NCBI GenBank assembly: GCA_030603365.1
Contig: JAUVXV010000001.1
Span: 1 to 64,000, forward strand
Reading direction: 5' to 3'
Source: Candidatus Heimdallarchaeota archaeon
Lineage (GTDB): Archaea > Asgardarchaeota > Heimdallarchaeia > Heimdallarchaeales > Heimdallarchaeaceae
Length of the DNA: 64,000 nucleotides
Part shown: positions 9,462 through 17,994 of the stretch, piece after piece
Numbering within the stretch: position 1 is the first letter of the stretch
Layout: every line of letters begins with the position of its first letter
The notes under the pieces: generated by a model
What the model saw: the letters and a program-made list of their open reading frames with translations, nothing else
Told to the model about the DNA's origin: nothing
Database searches by the model: none
Position numbers and translations under genes: made by a program

Positions 9462-10238
9462 TCATTCATCCATTGGTGTGAATGGTCCTGCTGTTTCTCC
9501 ACCATCAATAGCTATTGCTTGACCTGTAATATAAGCTGCTTCGGAAGATGCTAAAAATGCGAATAAATTGGCAACTTCTTCAGGTTCAGCATGACGATTT
9601 AAGGGTATTTTTGAATTAACTACTTTTAGCATCTCTGGGGTATACTCTGCCTTTTGCATAGGTGTAAGAACATAACCAGGACAAATGGCATTTACTCGTA
9701 ACCATGGAGCAAATTCTAGAGCTAAAGATTTGGTTAGGAGGATTACGCCTGCTTTTGAACTGTTATAATCTGCGTAAAAGGGATGCCCTTTAATACCATT
9801 TGTAGATGCAGTGAATAAAACAACTCCAGAACGTTGCTTCTTCATCCTTGTTATTGCTTCTTTTGCACAAAGGAACATTCCGTCTAGATTAACTCGAAGG
9901 ACCTTGGACCATTGCTCATACTCAATCTTCAAGAAGGGTTTACGAAAACTTATACCTGCATTAGAAATTAATATGTCTAAGCCTTCTAATATTTCATCTA
10001 TTTTCTTGAATGCAGTTTTAATCGCATCTGGATTACTCACATCTGCATGAACTCCTCCTTTAAGTTCAGGGATGTTTGTTAATACTTTATCTAGCTCTTC
10101 TTGATTCCAATCAATAATAGCAACTTTAGCTCCTTCATCAATAAAACGTTTAGCTGTTGCTAAGCCAATACCACTTGCACCACCAGTAATGACAACTCTT
10201 TTGCCTTCAAGATTTTTGTATATACCCACGTTAACCAC
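9462..10238 (-). CDS. Short-chain dehydrogenase/reductase (SDR)
   Basis: Paralogue of the following SDR, 258 residues. It has TGGASGIG near residue 18, SNAG near 90, a catalytic Ser in the TASTNG segment, YNSSK for the Tyr-Lys pair, and a C-terminal YITGQAIAIDGGE. IDWNQEE after the second strand suggests NAD. It is the first gene of the five-gene operon, so the promoter lies in the 251-bp divergent region facing the PAP2 gene. Two SDRs in tandem may act on related substrates or form a mixed oligomer. The reaction is unknown. Confidence 0.9.
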   Translation of the reverse strand: MVNVGIYKNLEGKRVVITGGASGIGLATAKRFIDEGAKVAIIDWNQEELDKVLTNIPELKGGVHADVSNPDAIKTAFKKIDEILEGLDILISNAGISFRKPFLKIEYEQWSKVLRVNLDGMFLCAKEAITRMKKQRSGVVLFTASTNGIKGHPFYADYNSSKAGVILLTKSLALEFAPWLRVNAICPGYVLTPMQKAEYTPEMLKVVNSKIPLNRHAEPEEVANLFAFLASSEAAYITGQAIAIDGGETAGPFTPMDE

Positions 10239-10489
10239 TACTTGTACTTTAGATAATCCTATATTTATTCTTTCGCTGATAATTATACTGTAGGAAAACT
10301 TCGGAAATTTAAGAAAATGGTTCTTTTTTAGAATCAGAATTCCATTCTGACCGTTTCCTCATTTAACAGCTGTTCCTGTGCTTTCATTTTCTTTTATAAA
10401 AATTGAGAACTTCATAAATAATACATTAAGAATACACAATATTCTGTAGCAAAACATTTTTGTAAAAGTTAACTAATAACTTATCTATT
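10239..10489. promoter_or_regulatory. Divergent control region between the SDR-gcv operon and the PAP2 gene
   Basis: These 251 bp carry no gene on either strand. They hold AT-rich TATA-like stretches (around 10396 for the rightward gene and 10260-10270 for the leftward operon) and the perfect inverted repeat at 10334-10350. Which gene the repeat controls cannot be told. Confidence 0.4.
10334..10350. repeat. Perfect 7-bp inverted repeat, possible operator
   Basis: TCAGAAT and ATTCTGA flank the trinucleotide TCC. It lies in the middle of the divergent intergenic region, about 95 bp before the leftward start and 140 bp before the rightward one. That position suits a dimeric repressor site, but a chance palindrome in AT-rich DNA is possible. 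Confidence 0.35.
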
Positions 10490-11539
10490 ATGAAAAAACG
10501 TAACATAATTGCAATTATTCTGATTGCAATAGGTACTGCACTTATTATAACTGCAGTTGCGATTGTATACAGTTTTGATCCATTAACTCATAATAATCCT
10601 ATTGATGAACCCCTAACTAATTTCTTCTATATCAACAGGAGCAAAATCTTTGGGGGTATTATGTACCTTATTTCTTACCTGGGGCAATCTATAGTCTACA
10701 TTGGAATTTTACTTTTACTTTATTACCTATATGATAAAAAGAAGGCTTACAGAGCTATGGCCTTTGTAGTAACATCATCAACAATAAATTTCTCAACTAA
10801 AACTGTGTTTAATCTAGAAAGACCAGAACCAAGTTTACAATATGGACACAATCTAGAAGAAACAATGTTTTCAAAAGCAGATGAAATTACAACTGGAATA
10901 CCAAGTGGTCATACTCAGAATAGTACAACTTTTTGGGGTTCTTTGATGATTTTTATTAAAAGGTGGTGGATAATTGTAGTAGGTTCGATTATTGCCTTTT
11001 TTATTGCTTTCTCCAGAATTGCACTCAGGGTACATTGGTTTACAGATGTAATTATGGGGCTTGGAATAGCACTGGTAATATTAGCTATATATCTTCTTAT
11101 CAAAGATCCAGTAGAGAATTTTATAGATTCTAGAACACTATTTGTTAAAATACTTCTATGTATTGCAATGTTTATTGTTTTCGCAATACCTATAATTTTC
11201 TTAAACTACAATAGAGTTGAAAATGATTTCGAGATTATATCTGAATCTTTGAAACTTATAACCCTTTTCACAACAGTTTCTATATCTTATGCACTTGAAG
11301 GAAAATTAGTAAACTTCCAGACTAATATTGACAAATGGTGGAAATATCTTGTGAGAATACTGATAGGAGCCGCTTTCTTTGCAGCTTTCTATTTTGGTTT
11401 ATCCCTTTTATTTGATTTAGTAATCAATAATGTTGGATGGATCGGAATAGAGTTAACACTTGATTTGATAAGATATGCAATTGTTGGGCCTGTTGTTATT
11501 CTGCTTGCCCCTTGGGTAATGATGAAATTAAATGTATAA
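10490..11539 (+). CDS. PAP2-superfamily membrane phosphatase
   Basis: Integral membrane protein of 349 residues with about ten hydrophobic helices. The acid-phosphatase triad of motifs is intact: KTVFNLERP (KxxxxxxRP) near residue 105, PSGH near 140, and SRIALRVHWFTD (SRxxxxxHxxxD) near 175. Such enzymes dephosphorylate lipid phosphates such as polyprenyl pyrophosphate or phosphatidic acid at the membrane surface. The C-terminal ~150 residues add further helices beyond the usual PAP2 core. It stands alone with its own leader. Confidence 0.9.
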   Translation: MKKRNIIAIILIAIGTALIITAVAIVYSFDPLTHNNPIDEPLTNFFYINRSKIFGGIMYLISYLGQSIVYIGILLLLYYLYDKKKAYRAMAFVVTSSTINFSTKTVFNLERPEPSLQYGHNLEETMFSKADEITTGIPSGHTQNSTTFWGSLMIFIKRWWIIVVGSIIAFFIAFSRIALRVHWFTDVIMGLGIALVILAIYLLIKDPVENFIDSRTLFVKILLCIAMFIVFAIPIIFLNYNRVENDFEIISESLKLITLFTTVSISYALEGKLVNFQTNIDKWWKYLVRILIGAAFFAAFYFGLSLLFDLVINNVGWIGIELTLDLIRYAIVGPVVILLAPWVMMKLNV

Positions 11540-11613
11540 ATGATTTGAGGAAGAATTTCCTCTTTTTCTTTTTAATACACATCTACATAAGCTATTCTGT
11601 CTTTCAACATTAG

Positions 11614-11623
11614 ATTTTTAAAC
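11614..11623 (+). promoter_or_regulatory. TATA box for rps7-rpl10e
   Basis: ATTTTTAAAC lies about 45 bp before the rps7 start at 11662. That leaves a short leader holding the GAGG ribosome site at 11651-11654. Confidence 0.4.
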
Positions 11624-11661
11624 AAAGCTTGGTTTTGCTAATTTGTCTAAGAGGATTCAAA

Positions 11662-12231
11662 ATGAGTGAAGAAATCAAACTCTTTGGTAAATGGGATTTA
11701 GGTGAAGTTGCTGTATCCGATTTAGGTTTACAAAGATATATCTCATTAAAACCTGTTTATTTTCCCCATTCAGGTGGACGTTACCAAGTTCAACGTTTCA
11801 AGAAAGCAGAAATGAATATTGTTGAAAGGTTCACTAATAAAATCATGAAAAAAGGAAAGAATGCAGGTAAAAAGCAAAGAGCAATAAACATCGCAAGAGT
11901 TGCATTTGAAATAATCCATGAAAGAACAGGTAAGAATCCAGTTCAAGTTCTTGTAGATTCAATATGCAATGTTGCTCCAAGGGAAGAAACAACTCGTTTA
12001 ACTTATGGTGGTGTAGCACAACATATTGCAGTTGATATTTCTCCTTCAAGAAGAGTTGATTTATCATTAAGATTCTTAGCCAATGTAATTAAACAAAAAA
12101 GTTTCAACAATATTAAAAGTGTTGAAGAAGTTGTTGCAGAAGAACTCATACTTGCAGCCATTAGGGATCAATCTAGTGCTGCTGTGAAAAAGAAGCAAGA
12201 AATAGAAAGAATTGCTTTATCAGCAAGATAA
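11662..12231 (+). CDS. rps7: Small ribosomal subunit protein uS7
   Basis: Primary 16S rRNA-binding protein of the 30S head. The sequence matches archaeal uS7 throughout: LFGKWDLGEVAVSDLGLQRYI at the front, a KGKNAGKKQRAINIARVAFE helix and NVAPREETTRLTYGG in the middle. The start is the ATG at 11662, seven bases behind GAGG; an upstream in-frame TTG lacks a ribosome site. In most archaea rps7 sits with rps12 and elongation-factor genes; here it is paired only with rpl10e. Confidence 0.95.
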   Translation: MSEEIKLFGKWDLGEVAVSDLGLQRYISLKPVYFPHSGGRYQVQRFKKAEMNIVERFTNKIMKKGKNAGKKQRAINIARVAFEIIHERTGKNPVQVLVDSICNVAPREETTRLTYGGVAQHIAVDISPSRRVDLSLRFLANVIKQKSFNNIKSVEEVVAEELILAAIRDQSSAAVKKKQEIERIALSAR

Positions 12232-12246
12232 TATTAGGTGTATAAA

Positions 12247-12798
12247 ATGGGTAAAAGACCAGCAAGATGTTATAGACATATAAGAGGTCCAGCGAATACA
12301 CGAGTAGGCAAATATGTAAGAGGAGTTCCAGATGCAAGAATCAGAGCTTATGATACTGGAGATCGAAAAGGAATCTTTCCTGTTCATATTCATCTAGTGT
12401 CAAAGGAGAGATGCCACATTAGACATACAGCTTTAGAGGCTTCAAGAATGGCTGTTAACAGAGTTTTACAAAAACATCTTGGACCAACAGGTTATCACAT
12501 GACAATCAGAATCCATCCACATCACATCTTAAGAGAAAACAAAATGATGGCAGTAGCTGGAGCTGATAGAGTACAAGATGGTATGAGATTATCTTTCGGC
12601 AAACCTACAGATAGGGCTGCAAGAGTAAAAGAAGGACAAGAACTTGTTACAGTTAGAGCCGAAGCAGAAGATTATTTTATTACACTCGATGCTTTAAAGA
12701 GAGCAGCTGATAGATTTCCAATTCCCTGTAAATACGTAATTGGTAAGGGCGAAGAGTTGGTAAAAGAGTTTCTTAAGAAAAGAAGTAGAGCTATGTAA
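12247..12798 (+). CDS. rpl10e: Large ribosomal subunit protein uL16 (archaeal L10e)
   Basis: Archaeal/eukaryotic L10e-type uL16, which sits near the peptidyl-transferase centre and 5S rRNA. It opens RPARCYRHIRGPANTRVGKY and carries HPHHILRENKMMAVAGADR and the GMRLSFGKP segment. The ATG at 12247 gives the usual MGKRPARCYR start; three codons upstream is another ATG-type option at 12238. It follows rps7 by 15 bp, so the two are co-transcribed. Confidence 0.96.
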   Translation: MGKRPARCYRHIRGPANTRVGKYVRGVPDARIRAYDTGDRKGIFPVHIHLVSKERCHIRHTALEASRMAVNRVLQKHLGPTGYHMTIRIHPHHILRENKMMAVAGADRVQDGMRLSFGKPTDRAARVKEGQELVTVRAEAEDYFITLDALKRAADRFPIPCKYVIGKGEELVKEFLKKRSRAM

Positions 12799-12968
12799 AC
12801 TCTAAAAACCCTTTATTTTTTAGATTTTCAAAAGAAAATAACTTCATGAATTCAATTTTTGGTTTTTTAATGAATTTCTCTAATAGTATAATGAAAATGA
12901 AGATGTTATTTCTCCATACTACTGGGGAATTACAAGAGAATAAATTAAGAAAAACGTAGTTGAAATTA

Positions 12969-13151
12969 ATGACAGAAGAAAATGATTATGGCATAAAGTA
13001 TGGAATTATCTCAGAACTTGAAGAACAACTGAGTTTAACACTCCTTAAATGGTTAGAAAAACGAGCTTTGAAATTAGAAGAAAATGAAGACAAAAAAATA
13101 ATCATTGATTTATTACAGGGAGCAGAAGAAGTTTTGAACAAATGGTTATAG
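12969..13151 (+). CDS. Small acidic helical protein, unknown
   Basis: Sixty residues, strongly acidic, predicted to be two amphipathic helices (ISELEEQLSLTLLKWLEKRA and KKIIIDLLQGAEEVLNKWL). No family recognised. The ATG at 12969 is preferred over an upstream TTG at 12960. Helical heptad spacing of Leu and Ile suggests a small coiled-coil dimer. It lies between rpl10e and a convergent small gene. Confidence 0.45.
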   Translation: MTEENDYGIKYGIISELEEQLSLTLLKWLEKRALKLEENEDKKIIIDLLQGAEEVLNKWL

Positions 13152-13170
13152 CAATAATTTACTTTTACTA

Positions 13171-13341
13171 CTAGAGATCTTCATCAACTCTTGCTTCCCA
13201 GTCAACTATATCCACAAATTCTTCATTTAATGAGACAATATCCTTTTCTGTTATTGGGTTATACTCATCAACAGAGAATTCTATTGCTTCATCTTTAACC
13301 GCTTTGGCTTCGCTTTTAGGATTATAATTTCTTCTAGGCAT
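13171..13341 (-). CDS. Small acidic protein of 56 residues, unknown
   Basis: An ATG at 13341 opens a 56-codon frame ending in TAG at 13171. The product begins MPRRNYNPKSEAKAVKDEA and is then rich in Asp and Glu, ending DWEARVDEDL. Basic head and acidic tail with little hydrophobic content suggest a disordered or nucleic-acid-associated peptide. A TATATAG stretch lies about 10-20 bp upstream. Codon choice looks like the neighbours. No family recognised. Confidence 0.4.
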   Translation of the reverse strand: MPRRNYNPKSEAKAVKDEAIEFSVDEYNPITEKDIVSLNEEFVDIVDWEARVDEDL

Positions 13342-13453
13342 GATTCTGGAGAACTATATAATTGTGAAATTCTTAGGACAATCTATTCTACAACAAATGA
13401 ATGATAAAGAACAAAAGAATTAAAAATGAATCAGAAAGATAAAAGGTGAACAC

Positions 13454-13579
13454 GGCTCGGTAGCTCAGTTGGCAGAGCGCAAGACTCATAATCTTGACAA
13501 AATAAGGGTTAGAACTGCAAATGTGAACCTCAGATGAGAAATCTTGAGGTCGGGGGATCGAGTCCCCCTCGAGCCACCA
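13454..13579 (+). tRNA. tRNA-Met(CAU), elongator type, with 50-nt intron
   Basis: Acceptor arms GGCTCGG and TCGAGCC (13569-13575) pair, discriminator A, and CCA is encoded. The anticodon CAT is at 13487-13489. The intron is 13491-13540, at the canonical 37/38 site: CTCAT in the anticodon loop can pair with ATGAG near the intron's 3' end, the base of a bulge-helix-bulge motif for EndA. The mature anticodon stem is CAAGA/TCTTG. G1-C72 and the lack of three G-C pairs in the anticodon stem rule against initiator tRNA. The T loop begins with A54 rather than T. It could also be a CAU-reading tRNA-Ile. Confidence 0.92.
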
Positions 13580-13590
13580 TACTTCTTCTT

Positions 13591-14067
13591 CTATGCTTTT
13601 ATGAGTTGATAGTTAGCTATTGTATCTGATTCATCTTCGATGGTCATTTTAACCATATGATCTCCCTGATCAATTTTCAAGATTACATCCATTCCATCAG
13701 ACACCTTCCCAAATACTGTATGTTTTCCATTCAAATGTTTGCAATTATTTGGATTTAGGACAATGAAAAACTGTGAACCGTTTGAATTGGGCTGACCAGT
13801 ATTTGCCATACTGAATGCCCCTAGTTCATGTATCTGAGCAGGATTATCAAATTCATCAGGAATATTATATCCTGGTCCTCCTTTTCCTGTTCCTGTAGGG
13901 TCTCCTCCTTGTACAACAAACTCAGAAATTACTCTATGGAACTTAATCCCATTGAAATAATTTTCCTTTGCTAATGATACAAAACTCTTTACAGTATTAG
14001 GGGTATGTTCATCATAAAACTCAATTGTAAAAGTTCCTTTATTTGTCTCAACTATTGCTTTAGTCAT
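13591..14067 (-). CDS. Cyclophilin-type peptidyl-prolyl cis-trans isomerase
   Basis: A compact single-domain cyclophilin of 158 residues that speeds proline isomerisation during folding in the cytoplasm; there is no signal peptide. Active-site features are visible: FHRVISEFVVQGGD (catalytic Arg in FHRV), FSMANTGQPNSNGSQFF and the LNGKHTVFGKV segment. It ends 12 bp from the tRNA-Met gene in convergent orientation. Confidence 0.95.
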   Translation of the reverse strand: MTKAIVETNKGTFTIEFYDEHTPNTVKSFVSLAKENYFNGIKFHRVISEFVVQGGDPTGTGKGGPGYNIPDEFDNPAQIHELGAFSMANTGQPNSNGSQFFIVLNPNNCKHLNGKHTVFGKVSDGMDVILKIDQGDHMVKMTIEDESDTIANYQLIKA

Positions 14068-14181
14068 AATGCTTCCTCATATCTTATCCAAATTTCTAGT
14101 TTTATATCTTTACTGATGTGTCAAGGTTCTGAAACATTTTTATTTGCTTGATCCAACTTTTAGTAGGACCAGCTGAGATTA

Positions 14182-14667
14182 ATGACCTCTCCTTCTGTAT
14201 TATCTACAATACAACCAAAACCAACTCTTAAATTTCCTCCATGGATAATTGCTGTGCTGAGTTTAATCTACACTGTAATTGTACAATTTCTTTTCATAGC
14301 AAGTTTAGAAAAAGCTTTTCCTTATTTCGAAAACTTATTTGAAACTCTTTCATCAAATATCTGGTTGGTTGAAATTCCTATTCCTCTAATAGTTGCATTA
14401 ATTGTATTTTATTCTACTCAAAAAAGTAGAACTAAAAATATAAATTCTTTTGTTCTATGGTCAACTGCTCTAGGTGCTGTTTTGTTGGGTCTTATAGTTT
14501 ATGCTATTATCTATCAATATCCTATTGCGGCTAATTCAGATTTTGATTTCATATTTTTCTCTGTTTCAATAGCAATTTCCCTAGTTCTTGCAATATCAGC
14601 AATTTTCATTCTTAAGACAATATCAAAGAAGAAGACCTTGCATGAAGGTCCCATGACTGGAAAGTGA
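14182..14667 (+). CDS. Four-helix membrane protein, unknown
   Basis: 161 residues with four clear hydrophobic helices (about 21-43, 60-78, 92-112, 122-146), short loops and a Lys-rich C-terminus. No conserved motif or family recognised. It is transcribed alone between the divergent cyclophilin and the MFS transporter gene. Confidence 0.6.
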   Translation: MTSPSVLSTIQPKPTLKFPPWIIAVLSLIYTVIVQFLFIASLEKAFPYFENLFETLSSNIWLVEIPIPLIVALIVFYSTQKSRTKNINSFVLWSTALGAVLLGLIVYAIIYQYPIAANSDFDFIFFSVSIAISLVLAISAIFILKTISKKKTLHEGPMTGK

Positions 14668-14822
14668 CCTAAACAGCAAGGTTGTTTTCAAAACAATTTA
14701 CTCTTCTAATAAGGAGATAATTAACTTAACACTGGGTTTTCATAATTTTAAGCGAATCTTTAAATTAAACCAGTATAGTAAAAGACAAAATTCGACTTAG
14801 AAAGATAATTATAGGTGAAAAA

Positions 14823-16310
14823 ATGTCAAATATAGATGTTGTTTTAGATGACAAAGATGTAAAAGAAACTAAATTAGAATCAAAACAGACCAGCGGTAAA
14901 AATGCTTGGTTATGGTACAGCTATGATATGGCCGATACTTTCTTTTCGCAATCCGTAATAAGTCTAGCATTTACTCCATTTGTTCTTCTGCTGGGTGTAC
15001 AAATGGGTTGGGCGTTTTCTACAGTATTTATTGTAATGTCAGTTTTCATGGCTGGTTCAAATCTTTTGATAGCAATACTTGGACCATTCTTAGGAGCAAT
15101 CTCTGATAAAGCAGGGAAAAGAAAACCAGCAGTACTTATCTCAGCAGGTATAATGGTGACCGCAACTGCAATGATTACGATTTGGCAGAACTTCTGGTGG
15201 GCATGTATTTTATTTGTTATAGCAAACTTCTGCTATCAAGCAGGTAGAATGTTTTATGATGCTCAAATCCCATTCATTGCTGAAACAGAAAAAAGAGGTT
15301 TTACTCAAGCTATTGGTGGTGCACTCGCAGCATTTGGTTCAGTAATAGCAATACTTTTGAGTATGGTTATAGCAATCCCAGGTTTATTTGGTCCCCATAC
15401 TGAAGTGAACACTGGAATCTGGCAAGTAGGAGACGAAGTAATAAATCCAGCAACCATTAATTATGGTGGCTTAAGATATTTATTCTTAATATCTGCCGTG
15501 ATTATAATTCTGATTAGTATTCCTTATCTTTTCCATAAGGAAGTAGAAAATCCACCTGAGAAACCTATGTCAGCTGGAGAGTATGTGAGATCATCACTAT
15601 CCGATTTCAAAACATCACTCAAAGCAATTGTTTCTGATAAGAATTCATGGTTGTTCTTCTTAGCTTGGTTCTTCATCACGGATGCTGCAAATACAACGAT
15701 TCTTTACATGGTACCTGTGGTTTCCATTATGGGTGGTACAGCACTTGAAGGAAAAACTTTCTATGTTATTCTAGGTGGAATAGTTTTCTCTATAATTTTT
15801 GGTATTATTGTTGGAAGACTTATGAACAGATTAGGACCAAAGAAACTTTTCTTAGGTGTTGGAATATCTTGGTTCATTGCTATAGCTATATTCTGCATAA
15901 GTGGATTACAAATAGGTTCAGTAACCATTCCTTCATGGGTAATATTCTTTGGTGCGGTATTCATTGGTGTAGGTTTTGGCGGAATATGGATTGTTGGAAG
16001 ACAATTTATTATGGTTCTTGCACCACCTTCAAAATTAGCACAGTACGGTGGTTTCCAGAAAATTGCTGGAAGAGTGAGTGCAATTGTATCCCCACTCTTA
16101 TTTGGTTTGGTGATTTTTCTTACCGATCCATATTTCCAAGGTTCTCAAGAAATAGTTGATCAAGCCATTCCTATGAGAATTGCTCTTGCAAGCTTATTGG
16201 TACTTTTTTCATTAGGGATTCTTATTGCATGGTTTATCAAAGATCCACATGAAAGATATATGAAAGGTGAAAGAGCACCATATAAAGGAATATACGACAA
16301 AAAAGAATAA
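14823..16310 (+). CDS. Major facilitator superfamily transporter (UMF1/Atg22-like)
   Basis: 495 residues with about twelve membrane helices. The opening WLWYSYDMADTFFSQSV resembles the YDWANSAY start of UMF1-type transporters. The loop between helices 2 and 3 reads GAISDKAGKRKP, matching the MFS motif A. Substrate unknown; UMF1 relatives move amino acids or other small solutes. The ATG at 14823 follows AGGTGA at good spacing. The next gene is convergent. Confidence 0.8.
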   Translation: MSNIDVVLDDKDVKETKLESKQTSGKNAWLWYSYDMADTFFSQSVISLAFTPFVLLLGVQMGWAFSTVFIVMSVFMAGSNLLIAILGPFLGAISDKAGKRKPAVLISAGIMVTATAMITIWQNFWWACILFVIANFCYQAGRMFYDAQIPFIAETEKRGFTQAIGGALAAFGSVIAILLSMVIAIPGLFGPHTEVNTGIWQVGDEVINPATINYGGLRYLFLISAVIIILISIPYLFHKEVENPPEKPMSAGEYVRSSLSDFKTSLKAIVSDKNSWLFFLAWFFITDAANTTILYMVPVVSIMGGTALEGKTFYVILGGIVFSIIFGIIVGRLMNRLGPKKLFLGVGISWFIAIAIFCISGLQIGSVTIPSWVIFFGAVFIGVGFGGIWIVGRQFIMVLAPPSKLAQYGGFQKIAGRVSAIVSPLLFGLVIFLTDPYFQGSQEIVDQAIPMRIALASLLVLFSLGILIAWFIKDPHERYMKGERAPYKGIYDKKE

Positions 16311-16321
16311 TTCTCCATTTT

Positions 16322-17083
16322 CTATTTTTTTACTTTTTTTATTACTTGTTCAACAACTTTAGGAAGATCATCCATGTGATTTACATGAAATTGAAATGAA
16401 GGTTCAACTTTTTCTGTTAAACAGGCTTGAATTACATTCGCTCCAAGTTTTTTGGCACTTTCAAGGAATCTTGGCTTATCATCAATTACAACAGCTTTTT
16501 TTGGTTCAAGGCCTATATCACTGAAAATAGCTTCATAAAATGATTCATCTGCTTTATGAATATTGATTAAATCTGGACCAAAGAATTTTTCAAAACAACT
16601 ATCTACTCTCATACCCCTGAGATATCCTTTGAGCTCTTCGGAATGTTCAGCAGACGATGTATACAATTTTAATCCTTGGTTGTGGAGAACTTTAATGCTA
16701 TTGACCAAGCCAGGAAAGGAAGCTTTGACGTTTGGTGTAATCATATCCACAACTTCAAAGTAAATTTCTCTGTGCTTTTTTTCTGGTGGAGACTCTATTC
16801 CTACGTAATCAAACATCGAGGTTATCCATCTGTGAATGCAATGAATATAGAATGTTTGGTAATCAGGTAGCTTTTTTACTTCCAGATTGATATTGTATTC
16901 TGCTATTATTCCATCAATAAACTCAATATTTCCCTCAGCCCATTGATGTGGTCCCCCTCCATATATGGGGGTGAAGTAATCGCCAATCATCTTCTGCCAT
17001 TGTATGCCTCGAAGCCTGTTATCATTCATAACATCTCCATCATCAAAGAAAACAGCATACTCCCAGAAGTTAGCTTTATTCAT
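16322..17083 (-). CDS. HAD-superfamily hydrolase
   Basis: 253 residues. Motif I is FFDDGDVMND near residue 12, with nucleophile Asp and Gly at the +2 place, as in the FDLGNVL subgroup. The cap is helical. Motif II falls in LYTSSAEHSEE and motif III-IV in KAVVIDDKPRFLESAKKLGAN. It is probably a phosphatase for a small phosphorylated metabolite. The replaced second Asp of motif I is seen in other active HADs, so activity is not excluded. Substrate unknown. Confidence 0.8.
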   Translation of the reverse strand: MNKANFWEYAVFFDDGDVMNDNRLRGIQWQKMIGDYFTPIYGGGPHQWAEGNIEFIDGIIAEYNINLEVKKLPDYQTFYIHCIHRWITSMFDYVGIESPPEKKHREIYFEVVDMITPNVKASFPGLVNSIKVLHNQGLKLYTSSAEHSEELKGYLRGMRVDSCFEKFFGPDLINIHKADESFYEAIFSDIGLEPKKAVVIDDKPRFLESAKKLGANVIQACLTEKVEPSFQFHVNHMDDLPKVVEQVIKKVKK

Positions 17084-17342
17084 TCAAATAAATCAAAATC
17101 ATTGACTAAATAAAGCTATCCCCTTAACATCTAGATATTGACTACTCCTTCTAATAAGATACATAATACTTTCAGTGTCCTCTGGTTCTTTTAGAACCCC
17201 CCTTTTTCGACTGGAGAAATGACTAGAACTTCTTGGAAGGTCATGTTTTATTCACTTTTCGATTCTTTAATCAAATGAACTGTAGATTATACCTTTGAAA
17301 TAACAGAAATTTTGAGAATAAGACGTTTTTGAGGAAACTAAG

Positions 17343-17590
17343 ATGAATAACAAACAACAAAATAGCTCAAAAAAAGTACTGGCACTTTTGATAAAGTACA
17401 TAATCAATTTGACTATCCCAAAATAGCTGCAGAATTGCCAAATGGACGATTCATCTACATGGAAACAGATGAAGCACAAAGAGAAAAACTAATAGGACTA
17501 ATTACACTAGAATTTTCGAAGATATCAAAAGAAGAAGGTATGCCTTCAACTTTACTGAAATTTGAAAAACAGCTTACTACAATAAATTGA
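17343..17590 (+). pseudogene. Small gene broken by a frameshift at an A7 run
   Basis: An ATG at 17343, preceded by GAGG, opens a frame that stops at a TAG after 27 codons. If one A is added in the run of seven at 17369-17375, the frame continues to the TGA at 17588-17590 and gives about 81 residues. The second part reads IAAELPNGRFIYMETDEAQ and then an amphipathic helix with normal codon use. It could be a recent pseudogene, an assembly error in a homopolymer, or slippage during expression. No family recognised. Confidence 0.45.
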
Positions 17591-17612
17591 AAGTTACGGG
17601 TTGTTCAAAGAA

Positions 17613-17990
17613 CTAAACCGCCACAAATAGTAAAGCAACCATCATAACTATAATTCCAATAATTATTATAATCTCACTAGCTTTTCTTCTTTTTTCAATA
17701 TCGGGTTTTAATTTTTCTTCTGTTTCCCAAAACTTTTCAACATTCTTTCGATTTTTTATCATCTGCTTAATCAATGGCTGACCTTGAATTGCCAAAGAAC
17801 ACAAAATTAGTAGAATTGCAGTTGTAGCCATAATTGCATAAGCAACAAATTCTGGTCCTTCTGAGCCTAAATTTATCACGGTTGTGATATCTAGAGTAGT
17901 TATTATTACCCAGAAAAGTAAAATTACTATTGTTAATCTCAATCTCTCATTTGTTAATCTCAATTCTTCCTTAATCACTTCAGAAACCAT
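17613..17990 (-). CDS. Small membrane protein, unknown
   Basis: 125 residues with three hydrophobic helices (about 17-40, 48-66 and 104-124), separated by a charged, coiled stretch containing KNVEKFWETEEKLKPDIEKR. No family recognised. Its ATG lies 5 bp after the stop of the phosphohexomutase gene, so the two are probably one transcript. Confidence 0.6.
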   Translation of the reverse strand: MVSEVIKEELRLTNERLRLTIVILLFWVIITTLDITTVINLGSEGPEFVAYAIMATTAILLILCSLAIQGQPLIKQMIKNRKNVEKFWETEEKLKPDIEKRRKASEIIIIIGIIVMMVALLFVAV

Positions 17991-17994
17991 TTAA

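Noticed and set aside
13454..13579. tRNA-Met as the initiator
   Set aside because: It has G1-C72 and lacks the three G-C pairs in the anticodon stem that initiators need, so it is called elongator type. A CAU-reading tRNA-Ile remains possible.
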